Positions 1 to 12,399 of a stretch of DNA of 64,000 bases are shown here, piece after piece. The stretch's first letter is position 1; every line of letters starts with the position of its first letter. Under the pieces are notes generated by a model. That model saw only the letters and a program-made list of their open reading frames with translations. It was not told where the DNA came from and did no database searches. Made by a program: the position numbers and the translations under genes. The DNA lies in assembly GCA_965178125.1 (NCBI GenBank), contig OZ237770.1, positions 248,001 through 312,000 of the forward strand, in the 5' to 3' direction. The stretch is from Bilabrum cf. latius (Eukaryota; Bigyra: Bicosoecida; Bigyra; Bicosoecida).

Positions 1-288
1 TGACTTTAGCATGCCCATAATGGAGGCCCTGTGAGGTGAAATCGCGCCGGATCCACCGCTCAATTGCAGACGTGTCTTGACTGTATCTAATGGATACAAG
101 CACAGCAGCTCTGCGCATCCAGCAGCGCCACCAGCGACTACAGTTTCCCCGAACATCGTCCACTTGGCAGAATAGTCCGTGCTAGTTCCTTTTACAGCGG
201 CACGATTGCTCTTAAATCCCATCATGTTTTGGTACATGCCAGTAACATGATATCTGCTTGAAGTCTCAGTCGCATTTGTAGCCGTCAT
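1..288 (-). CDS. Mitochondrial carrier (SLC25) family protein, N-terminal part
   Basis: The frame is open from an ATG at 288 to the left edge, giving the first 96 residues; the rest lies outside the window. It contains AGGAAGCAELLCLYPLDTVKTR, whose PLDTVKTRLQ part is the PxDxxKxRxQ signature closing the first helix of the first carrier repeat (known for SLC25 proteins). A polar leader of about 45 residues with several Met precedes the helix. The substrate cannot be told from the first repeat. The product should sit in the mitochondrial inner membrane or a related organelle membrane. Its start codon is 136 bp from the divergent start of the next gene. No in-frame TAG is present in this part. 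Confidence 0.8.
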   Translation of the reverse strand, partial: MTATNATETSSRYHVTGMYQNMMGFKSNRAAVKGTSTDYSAKWTMFGETVVAGGAAGCAELLCLYPLDTVKTRLQLSGGSGAISPHRASIMGMLKS

Positions 289-424
289 GGCACACGGCCT
301 GAGATTCGAGCTGTGATGGCTTCGAGTTGCAGTTGACATCATGCGCGCAGCAGCGGTTTCGTGAATGTTGCGTGTAGAATGAAAAAACCTCAGGTGCACA
401 TATTCATCAACAGCTCTCTAAGCA
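289..424. promoter_or_regulatory. Shared upstream region of a divergent gene pair
   Basis: These 136 bp separate the ATG of the carrier (minus) from that of the MUL1-like gene (plus). Both promoters and 5' UTRs must lie here or overlap the genes. I see no recognisable TATA box or other defined element. Confidence 0.4.
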
Positions 425-2134
425 ATGAGTGGAAGGCATCCAGGAAGTGATTTTGGTGGATGGCTCATATCTGGGGCAGTTACAGGAGGTGTGGCGGCTC
501 TTGCAATGATGATGTACCGAAAACAGCGGCATGATGCAGATTTGTAAGTGCGCCCTTGCCTCCAAAAAGATCACCTGGCATTGATAGGCCATTTGCATTA
601 TTCCGCGTATGTGATAATTACTCATGGTGCAACGGTGCTCGCTCGCAGGCTTGCTCAGATACCCCAGCGGACGGCGGCCGAGATTCAGGAGCTTGTCAGG
701 CAGACTTCTCTTGGGGGGAACGAGCCGCCGCTTGTTGCCACGCGTGGCGCCACCGCGCCATCGATGGCTTCTTCATAGCCAAGGCTAAGAATACCGGGCC
801 TCAAAGCAGACATGCTTGCGGTGGAGCAGAGCACGTTCCTTCATGCGCAGCGGGCGGTCATTGTCAAGAAGCCCAAGCCGTCGTCGCAGGGGGGAGCAAG
901 AACACAATTGGAGCAGTCCAGCGGTGGTCGCATGGACGGCACCGTCCTTCGATTCGAACAACAAGCCGGTGGAAGCAGCAGCAGCAGCAGCAGCGGCGGT
1001 GTTGGCAGTGGGCCAGCACCGCACCGGCAGTTGCGACCAAACTCGCAGCAGGAGTACAGAGCAGCTCCGGGAGCGCCCAGCGCACCGCCAGCCGATGCTT
1101 CCAATGAGTAGGACCCTCCCATTCGAAACGACAGGACCGCTGGCAGAGAAGAAGAAGATCCGCAGGCGCTGTCGGGGTCAGGTCGCCAATCCACCGGTGG
1201 AGCCGGTACCCCACGCGGCCAGGACCATCGCCGGGCCACATCGCCCACGCCCGGATTCTGGGGCGGAAGTTCCTCCTCCTCCTCCTCCTCCTCCTCCTCC
1301 TCCTCCTCCTCCTCCTCCTCGGCGACTTCGTCCTCGTCACAGGGGCCTGCCAGTGGTCCCACCCAGCCCACGGAGGCCCCTTTTGACCTCGAGATCAAGC
1401 TGCTCAAGGAGCGCAAGCCCGAGTCTACGTACCGGTCCCAGCTGCCCTTCTCGGTGATAGATGAGACAGGGCGAGTTGAGGTTGCGACCGGCGGCGGCAT
1501 GCCGGAGCCGCCGCTGGAGCCAGTCAGGACCCAGCACGTTGTGTTTGACGCCCTGAGCCCGGAGGACAGGTACCAGGCGGGGCGATCGGAGCTGCGGATC
1601 TCGGAGGTGAGGCATCACGAGGCCTCGGGGGTTAGAACCACCAGCTGGCCCAGCCCGCCGGCGTACGGGAAAGTGCCCCAATCCCCGGAGGCGGCCGAAT
1701 CTTTTTCGTCTCGAGAGATAACGTGGTCTGCGCTCCCGGTCGGCACCGTGCTTACGGTGGTCGGCACCGCACGGCGGCTGACCGAAGCAGGGCCTGACGC
1801 GGTCGAGATCGGACCTGGGACTCGGGGCGGGCCCGCCTATGTGACGAGTGAGACGCTTCCATCCCTTGTGCGTAGGCTCGACTCAACGGCTAGTATCACC
1901 TACGGCGTGACTGTGGCGATCGGATTCGTGGCTGGCGCCTTGACTGCAGTGGGGGTGTGGAAGCTGGGACAATGGGCTTGGTCCAGGCTTGGCGCGGGTG
2001 GTGAAAGCGGTCGATCCACCGGTGGAGTGTCGGGGCGGGGCACCGGGGTGCCCCTCATCGGTGATGACGAGTGGGGCGACGATGGCAGCGGCAGCGGTGG
2101 GCGGGGATATGGGGGGGGAGCAAGGCGACGATAA
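425..2134 (+). CDS. MUL1/SP1-like GIDE-domain membrane protein lacking a RING finger
   Basis: Two exons, 425-543 and 649-2134, join through a GTAAGT...CGCAG intron and give 534 residues. TAG at 776-778 and 1109-1111 is read as Gln; the stop is TAA. An N-terminal helix (about 11-30) is followed by a soluble region and a long Ser/Gly-rich insert containing a TCC-repeat poly-Ser tract. Then comes FDLEIKLLKERKPESTYRSQ and PFSVIDETGRVEV, followed by ITWSALPVGTVLTVVGTA and a second membrane helix (ITYGVTVAIGFVAGALTAVGV). This order matches the MUL1/GIDE family, E3 ligases of the mitochondrial or chloroplast outer membrane. Those end in a cytosolic C3HC4 RING, whereas this protein ends in a Gly-rich tail. 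A G8 run at 2111-2118 could hide an indel; the next frame stays open to a TGA at 2232-2234 but also lacks a RING. Confidence 0.7.
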
Positions 2135-3043
2135 GGAAGATGACCCGCGCGGGTCTCCCAGCCCAGTGTCAGGAGGCGCGACCAAGTCCATGGACGAGTC
2201 ATCGAGGCCTCCGGACCAGGTGGTGTGGCACTGAGTCTCATAGCATGGCGGTGATCACACCTAAGCTATGGTTATACGGATTCAAGGTGGCCTAGGTGCA
2301 ATATCTACTGGAGTCCCACTGATCCTGTGGTTAGGGTTGAGAATACACGAGGAGAACTGCCACACTGACTCGACTGACCCAGGGCATTGGGAGGCTTCGC
2401 GTTTTGCCGAAGCGCGGCATGCCATTTTGACACGAGTAGCAAGAGAGAGAATGAAAAGCGGATGCAAACGATAGTTGCGGCTCCTTGCAGTCCCGACTGA
2501 ACGGCTGAATGAAAAGCGGTGCGGAGCCAGAGCTGCAACAATGGCGCGACTCGCGCGACACAAGCTTTTGCCCGACGCGCATGGTGCGCATGGACCCGCA
2601 AGAGGCCTTGGAAGGATAATGCGGCTTGTACCTACGCGGAGAACGCCATGCAACTTCCGGAATTTTTTTTTGAAGATCGGAGCGATCCGTCTGATGCCTC
2701 ACTTGGCACGCGAGCAGCGGGCGGCCCACTTCTCCAGCTCTTAAACAGGACCAAAGCTATGCCGTGAGTGTCTTACTGATATTTCAATGGTACAATACTC
2801 CGATCATTTGCAACAGCGACACGCGCATATGATTGATGCGCTATATTCTCTGTACGAGTCCCGCCACGGGCCGGAGCTAGTTATCCCGGCTACAACGGAA
2901 TAATAGTTGTCCCCTTCTGGCCATGTATAGCGACTGCACACGCAGCCAGAGCAATTAAATCCCCAGTAGAAGTTCTATGTTGCATTGACTTGGTTTGCTT
3001 GCACAAGCTGGGCGTGATGCACCGTTAGTTCTGAACCGCGGTA
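2135..3043. other. Intergenic region, nothing recognised
   Basis: No frame shows a family I recognise, and no Cys/His pairs suggest a missing RING exon for the upstream gene. An upstream 5' exon of the Patched-like gene could lie here. Confidence 0.4.
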
Positions 3044-6000
3044 ATGCCCTTGTTGACGTGGCATCTGACGTTTCGCAGCGAATCGGAGCAAGACAGGAAA
3101 CAAGATCACCACGAGGACGAAGGATGTTCTCCTTCAATAGTGGTTCATTCACTTGAAAGCGCATTCGCTGCCTACGGGTCCTATATTGGAGGAGCATCAA
3201 CGCTGACGCTGTCAATGTTCATCGGCTCCGTCGTGTTCGTTGTCGGAGTTCTTGGTGGAGGCATGGCTCTTCTATCTCCTACGGCGGATAGCGAATTTTT
3301 GTACACGCCAATTAACTCGCAGGCGCACAAGGACCGAGCGGAGCTTCGGAGGCTGTTTCCCACGAACGCGTCATCATTCGGTTCGTTTTCGATATACCGC
3401 GACGACCGCGAAAATGCATGGACTCCCGAGGCATTCCGTGCAGCGAATGCGCTGCATGCGTTTGCCCAGACTATCAGCGCTTCGCATGACGGCGACACCT
3501 TCACGCTGGAGGATGTGTGCGACCGCGGATCGACTAGCCTCTGCTCCGGTGACATCCCGATGGGCTGCCTGCAGGCCTGGCACAGCAACAACTCATATGT
3601 GCCGGCCACTCAGAGTGAAATGCACGTATCCTTCCCCGTGTGCATTGACACGGCCCAGGAATCGGGACTTTTCGTCCCTCTGGCTCTCGGCAACCCGACC
3701 ACCGGCCCCTCGGCCTCTGGCAGCGGACTGGTCGCAACCGGGGCAGAGGCCATCCGGGTCACCTACGACGTGAGCTACGAGCGCGACGATGAGGACGCCG
3801 AGGCGCGAGCACTCGCCTGGGAGGTGGCATTCGCGGAGGAGATGGGCGACCGCATCGAGCAGCTCAAGCGGACAGGCGTGATTCCCGAAGGCTACGAGGC
3901 CGTGCGGCTGACGGACCAGAGTCTCGATGCGGCGCTAGAGGAGAGCGTGGGCGGAGACTTCCTCTACATCGCCCTTACGTTCATCCTCATGACCTGCCTG
4001 GTGTCGGCGATTTCCTTCTCAAGAAACGTGGTTCAGAACAAGGCGCTGCTCTCTCTCGCCGCCGTGTCGGCCACCGGCATCGCGATCCCCTCCGCCTTTG
4101 GTCTGTGCAGCTACATCGGGATCCCGTTCGTGTCCATCGTGGGCGTGTCTCCCTTCCTGCTCCTGGCCCTGGGCATCGACAACGGGCTCGTCATCCTGGC
4201 GTCCTATCTGCGGACCCCGTCCTCGCTGTCGTCACAGAGGAGGATGGAGCTGATGATGAGAGATGCGGGGTGAGAGAGTACAACGAATGCAATCGAATCG
4301 CGCGGTTTCGTCGTTTTCGAACGCAGCCATGGTTTTCCCATCTCCGCGTCGTGTGTAGCTACTGTTTTCCTCGGCCCCTTCCTGAATTTGACCCATTCAC
4401 CGCAGTGTGGCCATTACGCTGACCACCGTCACCGACATCCTGGCGTTCGCGCTGGGTGCGATTTCTCCATTCAACGCCGTCAAGATATTCTGCGCGTACA
4501 CTGGTGTGGGTATTTTGCTAGCTTATTTCTGCATGCTGTTCCTCTTCGCTCCGATCATGGTGCTGGACGCTCGTCGGGAGGAAGCCGGCCTCTCCAGCTG
4601 GACCTGCCAGCCCGTGGAGGACGACAAATCGAAATCGGTGGCCGACGCGAAGGGCGGGGATGTGGAAGGCGCAAACATCGCCAGCGATGTCGGGGCCAGT
4701 GCGCCAAGGGACAATCCCGTGACCTCAGCCCGATCCACCGGTGGATCAGCAACAACCCGGGATGGCAGGCCCACGAGCCCCTCCCAAGTCGCACCCGCGC
4801 CCGATGGTCCCACCACTGTGCATGGCAAGGCAGTGCACACCGACGACGAGGATTACGTTGGTTCCTCTTGGGACTGGTGCTTTGGAAACGTGCTGGCGCC
4901 CGCTGTGCTGTCGCCCATCGGCAAGACGGTGGTGATGGTGCTGTGGGTTGCCGCGCTAGGCGTGTCTGCCTGGGGATTCTCTCAGCTGGAGCAGGGCCTA
5001 CAGCTGCAGCAGCTGGCGCCCGACGGGCACTACTTCATACAGTCTCAGGATGCCGAGGTGGAGTTCTTCAACTTGGGCATCCCCTTCCAGGTGCTTGTTC
5101 CCTCGGGTGAACCGGGCACGGATGAGCACGTCGACTTCAGCAAGGCTGCCACGCGCGATGCACTCACTGCCTATGGACCGGGCATCGTGTCGGCGGACGA
5201 CGAGGCAGATAGTTCGGATGCCATTTGGACGAGCGCATTCAACGCATACCTCGCTGGGCAGACGCCCGACCTCAGCGGGGCGGATCTCAGTGCCGCCGAT
5301 TTCCAGGCGCAGCTCCTGGGCTTCCTGTCCGATGCCGCGTCCTCCGGACCCGTCCTGTCTACGCTATCGCTGATCAACGCCAGGACGGACACGATCTACA
5401 AGCCCGTGCAGGGAGTACCCGATGCCGTGCGCGACATGCAGGCAGGGGATGAGGTGCGTGTGGTTGCCTCTCTGGTCACCGTGAGGTCCGTTGTGCTTGA
5501 CGGGGACGAGGCGCAGGCAGATGCCATGGTGTCTCTACGTGACACCATCGTCGACGTGGCTCGGCAGATCGAACGGGAGAATGAGGGCGTGTCTCTTAAC
5601 TCGGGCAGCGTGAAGCTGGCCCAGGAATTCCTCGTCTTCTTCGAGCAGTACCTCGTCATCGTGAGCAGCACCATCACCACCACTGGTCTAGCGGCCGTGG
5701 CGATCCTCGCGGTGGCGGCTCTGCTGCTGCCCCGCCTGCAGGCCATCGGGATCGTCGTGCTGGCTCTCGTGAGCATCTTCGTGATGCTATTTGGCTTCAT
5801 GCGGGCGGTGGACATCAAGCTCAATACCGTGTCTGCCATCAACCTCGTGCTGGCCATCGGTCTGTCGGTTGATGCGGTGGCGCACGTGACCCATGCCTTC
5901 CTCACCAGCCCCGGTTAGGACAAGAACATCACATCCAGGGCCAGCAGCAAGAGCCTGGCGGTTGTCAAGAGCGCTAGCAAGCGGTGGACCGAGGAGCCTT

Positions 6001-6464
6001 GGTTCGGGGGAGAGATGCGGTATGAACGAGGCAAAGCCGCGCTCGAGGAGATGGGCAGGCCCGTGTTTCAGGGTGGTATCAGCTCGCTGCTGGGCCTGGT
6101 GCTGCTGTACATTGGGGCATCGTCCTACATCTTCGTGGTCTTTTCCGTGCTGTTGATTGCGGTGATCGTGCTCGGGTTGCTGCACGCAATGTTCGTACTG
6201 CCGGTGCTGCTCTCGCTGTTCGGGCCCGGGCCTGTGCTGGCCGTTGATCTCGGTGCAGAGGCGGTTGAGGGGGGCGAAGAAGGGGGCAAGGGGAGGACAA
6301 GCCCGCTGCAGCAGCGGTCGGCAGGGAAGGAGATCGAGATGGGCGAGCGCAAGGGAAGCGGGAGGCAGGTTGTGTCCGTGCTGACTGCCGGAGGGGGGCC
6401 CAAGGAGATGGAGGGAAAGCAAGTGGCACGGGCCAGCGTCCGTGGAGGGGCAGCTGGAGTATGA
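3044..6464 (+). CDS. Patched/NPC1-like RND membrane protein with sterol-sensing domain
   Basis: Exons 3044-4269 and 4406-6464 are joined by a 136-bp GTGAG...CGCAG intron. The splice restores RDAG|VAITLTTVTDILAF, typical of Patched proteins. The product has 1,094 residues; TAG at 5916-5918 (TSPGQDKN) is read as Gln and the stop is TGA. A first membrane helix (about 45-75) is followed by a large outer loop and a five-helix block with the sterol-sensing layout (about 305-500). A second loop and a second helix block with GLSVDAVAHVTHAF follow. The first RND-type site reads GIDNGLVI, with Asn where many relatives have a second Asp. Family members move sterols or other lipids using ion gradients. 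The linker PVTSARSTGGSATT contains a recurrent STGG-coding palindrome. The start is uncertain; ATG 3044 is the first Met of the open frame. Confidence 0.82.
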
Positions 6465-6616
6465 TTGGAATGCCAGCTGGCCTCTGCGACCGCCGATGGA
6501 TGGCGCACTGTATCACAGATCTATGGATAGCCCAGAGGTTTATGGATAGTTTGATTTATGTTGCCTGCCTGTTTCAGCTCCTTCTTGTGTGTTAGCTTGC
6601 ACTCTAGAGTCTAAAC

Positions 6617-8272
6617 CAGGGCTGCGCGTTATTAAGGGCTCCTTAAATAACGTGGATTTTCACCCGCGGAGGCCTTAATAACGGAAGTCACTTTGTCGCC
6701 TCAACACCCCATAACAATGGGCAAAAATACTAAATATAGTTTAAATACTTAATATTTTATTCGTATGGGCAGATTTATTATCGATGTTGGTATTATTGAG
6801 CCAGTATGAGCGTGCTACAATTCAATCCTTCAACGTCCAACCCACGCAGGTCGGCATTAGGCCAAGAAAAGGCAGACAACGCCGCCAAAGTCTAGCACGC
6901 ATAGCATGGTCGAATAATGCCTACTCAGAATAGCCTGCTGGTATTCGTAAATTTCACCAGGCTAAGAGTGCAGCTGAGCTACTACTGAAGCTAGGTGCAG
7001 GGCTCCTTTTGGGTGCAAGACTGTGTGGCCCGACCGGACATTACTCTAATGTACTCCACATTGTTACTGGTATTGATACAATATCCGGTGCGAAGGAGCT
7101 TGAGGCGCGATTAATGCGTCTGCTGGTGCAGCACGACGATCCGGGATCTGCACACCCTTGTACCTGGGCTCCCCAACACCTTCTCAGAGAGCCCGAAGCA
7201 AAGGCTATGGCGTCTTGCTGGCGGACTCAGCGTGCTAGAACTATACAGGCGTAGGAAACGAAGGGAAAGCACGCCATATCCGCGATACTGAAGATGAATT
7301 TGGATGCATTATCGTTGGCTGTTCGGGCTCCTCGGGTCTTGGGCAAGGCATGGCTCGAGAAGAACAAGTGGTGGATGCTGCCAAGCACCGCCGTTGGCTT
7401 TGCGTTCATCACTGCTGAGGATGGGCTGGTGCTGATGGATTCGTACGAAGCTTAGGCATACCACAAGCGTGAGCTTCTCCGACCGAAGCAGACGCAATAG
7501 CATCTGTTGGGTAGGCAGGCCGCAATGACGCCCTTAACAAGGATCTCGCACCAGGAATAACCATCGGGCAGGCTGCAGATGACGGTACATGTTTGTTCAA
7601 CTCGCTTGTGCAGCTGCTTCCTAAGGGCCCGACCACCTCATAGCCTTGTAGGTTGCGCAAGGCCATCGTTGACGAGGTCGAAAAGGGCATGGGCGACTTC
7701 GTCAGGGGAGGCTCGACAGTTCTTGAGAAGATGATGCAGACACCTGACGGCACGGAAAAGATGCTGATCTTGTAGTAGTACGTGAACATGCGCAAGGACG
7801 GTGTGAGGGGTGGTCAAATCGAAGAAATGGCTGCAGCGAGGGCGCTATCGTGGTCTGTACCCTTGGACCTGATGCGTACTTCTACTCGGTGCATGTCCCC
7901 TCCTCATCCCGTCAAGTGGTCGCCATACACTTGATGGGCTCCCACTACAGCCCGTGCCATGCAAGCCATGTGGTTCTGCGAGCCTTGGTCGTCGAGCACG
8001 AGTGAAGGGTGTCATGGCTTCTTGTGGCTATCCGGCAAGCGTCACAGCCTGGATAACTACCAGAATGTATTGCTTTGTAGTATACTAAGATGTTGTTTAT
8101 AGTATGTGGCATATATATCATGCATAACTCCCAATGTAAGGACTAAATGAAGAAGATCCAATGACCCGATCTTAATAACGTGGATTATTTTGAAAATCCT
8201 GTTAATCACCGGCTTAATCACGGATCTTGGGTCCCGGTATTAAGGTTTTGGCCTTAATAACGCACAGCCCTG
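6617..8272 (+). mobile_element. Decayed, probably non-autonomous hAT-like DNA transposon
   Basis: The element starts CAGGGCTGCGCGTTATTAAG and ends with the inverted form TTAATAACGCACAGCCCTG. It is flanked by an exact 8-bp direct repeat, GTCTAAAC, at 6609-6616 and 8273-8280. An 8-bp target-site duplication with CAGGG termini is the known hAT signature. Subterminal TTAATAACG repeats occur near both ends. Internal sequence holds broken coding remnants shared with the copy at 62372-63739, which lies in the opposite orientation. No intact transposase is present. Confidence 0.85.
7318..7800 (+). pseudogene. Broken coding remnant inside the hAT-like element
   Basis: Frames here read GKAWLEKNKWWMLPSTAVGF and EDGLVLMDSYEA, followed downstream by VDEVEKGMGDFVRGG and TPDGTEKMLILQQYVNMRKD. 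The same peptides are recognisable on the minus strand of the second element. TAG inside the remnants is again best read as Gln. Frame changes and TAA stops interrupt the frame. I do not recognise a DDE catalytic core, so this may be cargo or a worn transposase part. Confidence 0.5.
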
Positions 8273-8350
8273 GTCTAAACTAAGGTAGTGTAGCCACCAA
8301 TTTAACATTGAGGCATTTGGTTCTTTTAGCCGTAGTACGAGTAGAAATTG

Positions 8351-9325
8351 TCAGCTGCAACAGCACTCGAAGCCCACGCCAGACGAATTGTCCTCTTGTT
8401 CTGCTACACTCTCCAGTGCACCACTTCCAGTCTATTCAGTAGATCTCTCATCTGCAGCACTGCTCCCCGATATGCGCACCGACTGCTGAGAGACGCTAGC
8501 AATAGGACCAGTCTCGTGGGTCCGCTCGTCCCGTGCTAATTGTCCCTGTCGATACCCCGCGAGGTGCAGTGTCTCCACTCCCAGGGCGGCGGCCCCAGCG
8601 CTGACTAGATCGAGTGTGGAAACACCCTGCGATTCAGCGGCGCGCAGGACATCCAGGGTTTCAGTGTACATGGGCAACCACCCGCGCCTGTCTACGACCT
8701 CGCCCCATCCGTTCATCTCGGAGCCCAGCGGCCGGCCGGGCGGCCTTGGAATGTGGAAGCAGAGCATGAAATAGTCCCCGCGTATCTCATCCAGTGCTGT
8801 AAAGGCGTCCCCCACCGCTACATCCCAGCACGCCCGGCCGCCAGCATCCCTTGCCTTGATGTACACGTCTGCATTGCGGATGCCATACGCAAGCACCCTC
8901 ACGCACTCTCCATGACCAGCCGCGCATGCTGCCGTCAGTGCATTGCACCCTCGCATCAGGGTGGACGTGCTCGTGCCGCCGTTTACCGAATCGCCCAGAA
9001 CGCGTGCATCCTGTGTTCTCCAATGACCTCCCGCCAGCCTGCCCAGCCTCAGCCGCTTGCCCAGCTCCAGGGGCCTGCCCTCGCTCGCCGCCTAGAACAC
9101 CATCCCAGCGTCCCTCTTGGCCTCCACTGCCCGTCTCCAGTGCAGCATGTGTCGCGTGCGTTTACGGGATGGGTTGTAGAACTGCACCCCCTTGAGGTGC
9201 TCCTCCCTGCCCGGCAGTCTCTCAAACAGGGCCTCGAGCCAAGCCGCGTGACTATCTCGGCACTCTAGCACGCAAGACCGGAAGAAGTCAACAACCTCAG
9301 GGTCTTGCCAGTGTCCGAACAACAT
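8351..9325 (-). CDS. Ankyrin-repeat-like protein
   Basis: A single open frame of 324 residues runs from ATG 9325 to a TGA at 8351-8353. It needs TAG at 9092-9094 (GMVFQAASEG) and 8432-8434 (RSTEQTGSG) to be sense. The middle contains GCNALTAACAAGHGECVRVL, a good match to the ankyrin helix pair (G-x-x-AL-x-x-AC-x-x-GH-x-x-x-V-x-x-L), followed by a degenerate repeat. The N-terminal VVDFFRSCVLECRDSHAAWL part and the C-terminal part are not recognised. Ankyrin repeats bind proteins; no partner or enzyme domain is visible. No intron was needed. Confidence 0.6.
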
Positions 9326-10338
9326 TGGCTGTCTCTGTGCACTCTGGATTATACGCTCTAAGTATGTATTTTGTCCATATTCCTGGCGGACTGGCTAAAG
9401 GGTGGGTGAATACAAATCATATACCATGCACTGCAGACTAACGCCGGCATGCAACAGGCACACCAGGGCCTGCACATTAAACCAGTATATGGCGTCGAAT
9501 ACCAAGTTATGGTGTCCACTTCTCTGCGAATCATTTTGGGAACGGAATGCAAATATAGTCTGCAAGTAATGGTACTCATGGTACGCTATGGATGCGATTT
9601 CACAGGCCTCGGAAAGCTAACATCGTCCCATGAATGGAATCCTTTTTCCCTCATAAATAGGAATACCTCGAAGGACGCAATGGGATACCGAAGCATCGTA
9701 GTAAAAAAGTGTGAACGACGCTTTCCGAATACGGACTCTGCACCGTCCTGGACCATGGATCCCGCCGTTGGCACTTTTCGCTCGGTATACTGCGCGTCTG
9801 TCCAAAATGCAAATTTAGCATAGTTCGTAGATTATCAAGTACATATATGTGCGTATATCACTAGCTTACCTCCAAATCACACTCAAGCTCGCCTCCATGG
9901 CATAGAATCTCTTCCAAACATTCACACTTTACTGACAGTCGAGCAGCACGAATGATGCCATCTCGAAGATAAGTGTCCTGCGTATGTTCGATTCTATCGG
10001 TATTACGACCACATGATCATCTCGAGATAATTTCCGCGTTCATTTATCTTTTTCTCACCGTAGAAAGACTGCTCGTGCACAAGTTCCCGATCATCCGACC
10101 AATCGGCTTTCTGAGTAGACGCAGCAGTTCTGATCCACTATTAGGACCTTTAACTAGTATATCTGCAATGAGGGCTTTTGCCTGCCCGCGTGCACCTGCG
10201 TCCATACAGGCAAAACCAAATTACAAATTTGGTGGAGGTTGCGCGGCGAGGACGCCCACCAAAATTTGCGACCTCGGATAAAACTTCGGTTGGCTGTGTT
10301 TCACTCTGCAAACCTAATTTTATACTGTTCCTGCACAT
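9326..10338. other. Intergenic region, nothing recognised
   Basis: AT-richer than the flanking genes. Open frames here are short and show no family features. It must hold the 5' end of the ankyrin gene (minus) and of the secreted-protein gene (plus). Confidence 0.4.
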
Positions 10339-12399
10339 ATGCCACCCAATCTATTCATAGCTCTAGTAGTTGTTTGCGTGACTGTGTTTGGAGAGCATGC
10401 TCACGGATATAGTAGAGTACGTAGAAACAGGAAGGTCTCTCGCAGCAGCGAGAATCTTTCCGCAAACTCGTTCGCACAGGAGTCCGTGACAGCCAACGCA
10501 ACCCAAAAAGACCTGATTGGTGTTCAACAAGCGTACGAGATCATTGATACTGGGAAGCTTACAGTAGGGGGCGAGACATTTGACTTTGAGCTGCACTCGG
10601 TGCTGTTCACGCTAGCAGGCTCAGACGACGAACCAAAGCGATTCAACTTCGAGTTTCACAACAAGGCCAGCACGAGCCCCAAAGAAAAAGTCGTGTTATC
10701 CATCTTGAGCAGTGATGCCACAGAGGCAGTCGGGATAGCTGGTGCAATCGGAAGGAGTAGGTCCACCCTCGATGTGAAAGATAGTGAGCAATACGGAAAC
10801 ATGCACGCGTTGCTAGCTCATGAACTGTTATATCCCACGTACAATTGCAGATAGTAGGTATGGATGATGCTACATGCTGTGGGCTTTGTAAACGACGGTC
10901 TCAGAAAGGACCTGGCTACAGCATGCTTTCGGGACTTTTGGTCGCATGATAACCATCCCGGATGTTGCTTTGATAATTGCACGGTACAATTTCAATTGCA
11001 TTGCCTTTGTCCCACATCCATGGTTGCAGACTTGAACGTGCGATCTACAGCAGCACTTTCTCTGCTTAAAGGTCACGGACTCAAAGTGGACCTTCACGAT
11101 CGATCCTACAGTGAGCACGGCGGTGACGACCTCAAGCTGGTGCGTGATGTTGCCCGAGCTGTACAGGCAGCCAATGCAGTGCCATAGAGAAGGGGATTCC
11201 TGGACCCGCAAGTGCGCAGATATGGATGGCTGCTGAACTTGGGGGTTGATGTTCAAGCTACGAAAGGTGCAGGAGCTGGGGCTGCTATGACTGGCACTGG
11301 CTCCGGCGGTCAGCTCCCCGCACTTGCACTGGCTGGCGAGGATCCTGCGACTGCGGATGGCCTGTATCCGCTTCGCGACATGGTGCGAAGAATGAATCTG
11401 CACGGAGTGGTGGCACGGTCAGGGGCTCCGACTCCCGTTCAGGCCATCGTTAAGTAGCTGCTTGACGAGGCCAACGAAATGCTACGTCGTACCGACCGGG
11501 ATGTCGCGACACCCGAGTTCGAAGACGCTCCTGCCCAGCAAACTGCAGCCGGCTCAGCTGCAAGAGACGACCCACTCGAGGTTATCGGTGCTGGAGGTGC
11601 TCTCCAAGCACCCCTTCAACCGCAGAACCCTGTCCACATCCCGGCCATCCGTGGCCCATCAATCGCGGCGCCAGCTCCGAAGCATGTTCCGATCTCAGAG
11701 GCCGAAAGGCGGGAGTCGCAAGCACATCGCCAAGCAGCAGTTGATGGTGATATGGCTGAGCAAGCGGCCGGACGCGTGCAAGGCGTCGGGGCCATGCCTG
11801 GACCACCACAAGCCCAAGCTGTCCGACTCGGCACCGGAGCGGGCGCTGTCCGCAGACCTGTTCATGCAGGCCGTGCGCCGACTGCGAGGGATAGGGACAA
11901 CGGTGCAGACGAAGCGAACGATGTGCCAGTCCCAGGAGAACTCGGCCCTCGCACCACGGGGGTGTGCAGCAGGATCGCGCAGTGCTGCATGTGTGCGACG
12001 CAAGGCTGCTCACGAGCCTGCTCAAGTCTTGGTGCAGCCGTACTGGAGATGTGTTGCCCGACTGATCCAGCGCAGCCAGGTGCAGGAGAACTGCAGTGGG
12101 ATCGCATGGAGTGGATATTGTGCGCGTCACGACTTCTCTGTTTGAAGTCCGGCATGGGTCATCTGATTTGGATCGGACTTCCACTCTTGGGCTAGAATGA
12201 GAGAATCCCTGATAGTTGCGGAGCTCCCAAGGTGCACCCGCTCGTTTTGGGATTCCTGTGGCCACACCTGCGCTTCAATTCTTGCCATCTTTGCTTAGCT
12301 TGGTACGATGAGATTGAACAAATAGTTCTTTGGTTGATACACAGCTGTTGTTTACTTCCATCATGGATCAACCGTACACCACGTCTCCTTTCGCCCTGA
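10339..12399 (+). CDS. Predicted secreted protein of unknown function
   Basis: With TAG as Gln the frame from ATG 10339 is open for 686 residues to a TGA at 12397-12399. It crosses TAG at 10852-10857 (two in a row), 11185, 11455 and 12193. The N-terminus MPPNLFIALVVVCVTVFGEHAHG is a plausible signal peptide. A folded-looking region of about 70-290 includes GGETFDFELHSVLFTLAG and a Cys-rich part. An Ala/Pro/Gly-rich low-complexity region follows. I recognise no domain. The 3' end is doubtful: from about 11580 the +1 frame is also open and has higher third-position GC, and the last part overlaps the convergent EGF gene. An unseen intron or earlier end is possible. Confidence 0.5.

Noticed and set aside
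841-1500. Minus-strand frame with poly-Glu opposite the poly-Ser tract
   Set aside because: Antisense of the TCC repeat in the MUL1-like gene; no supporting motif.
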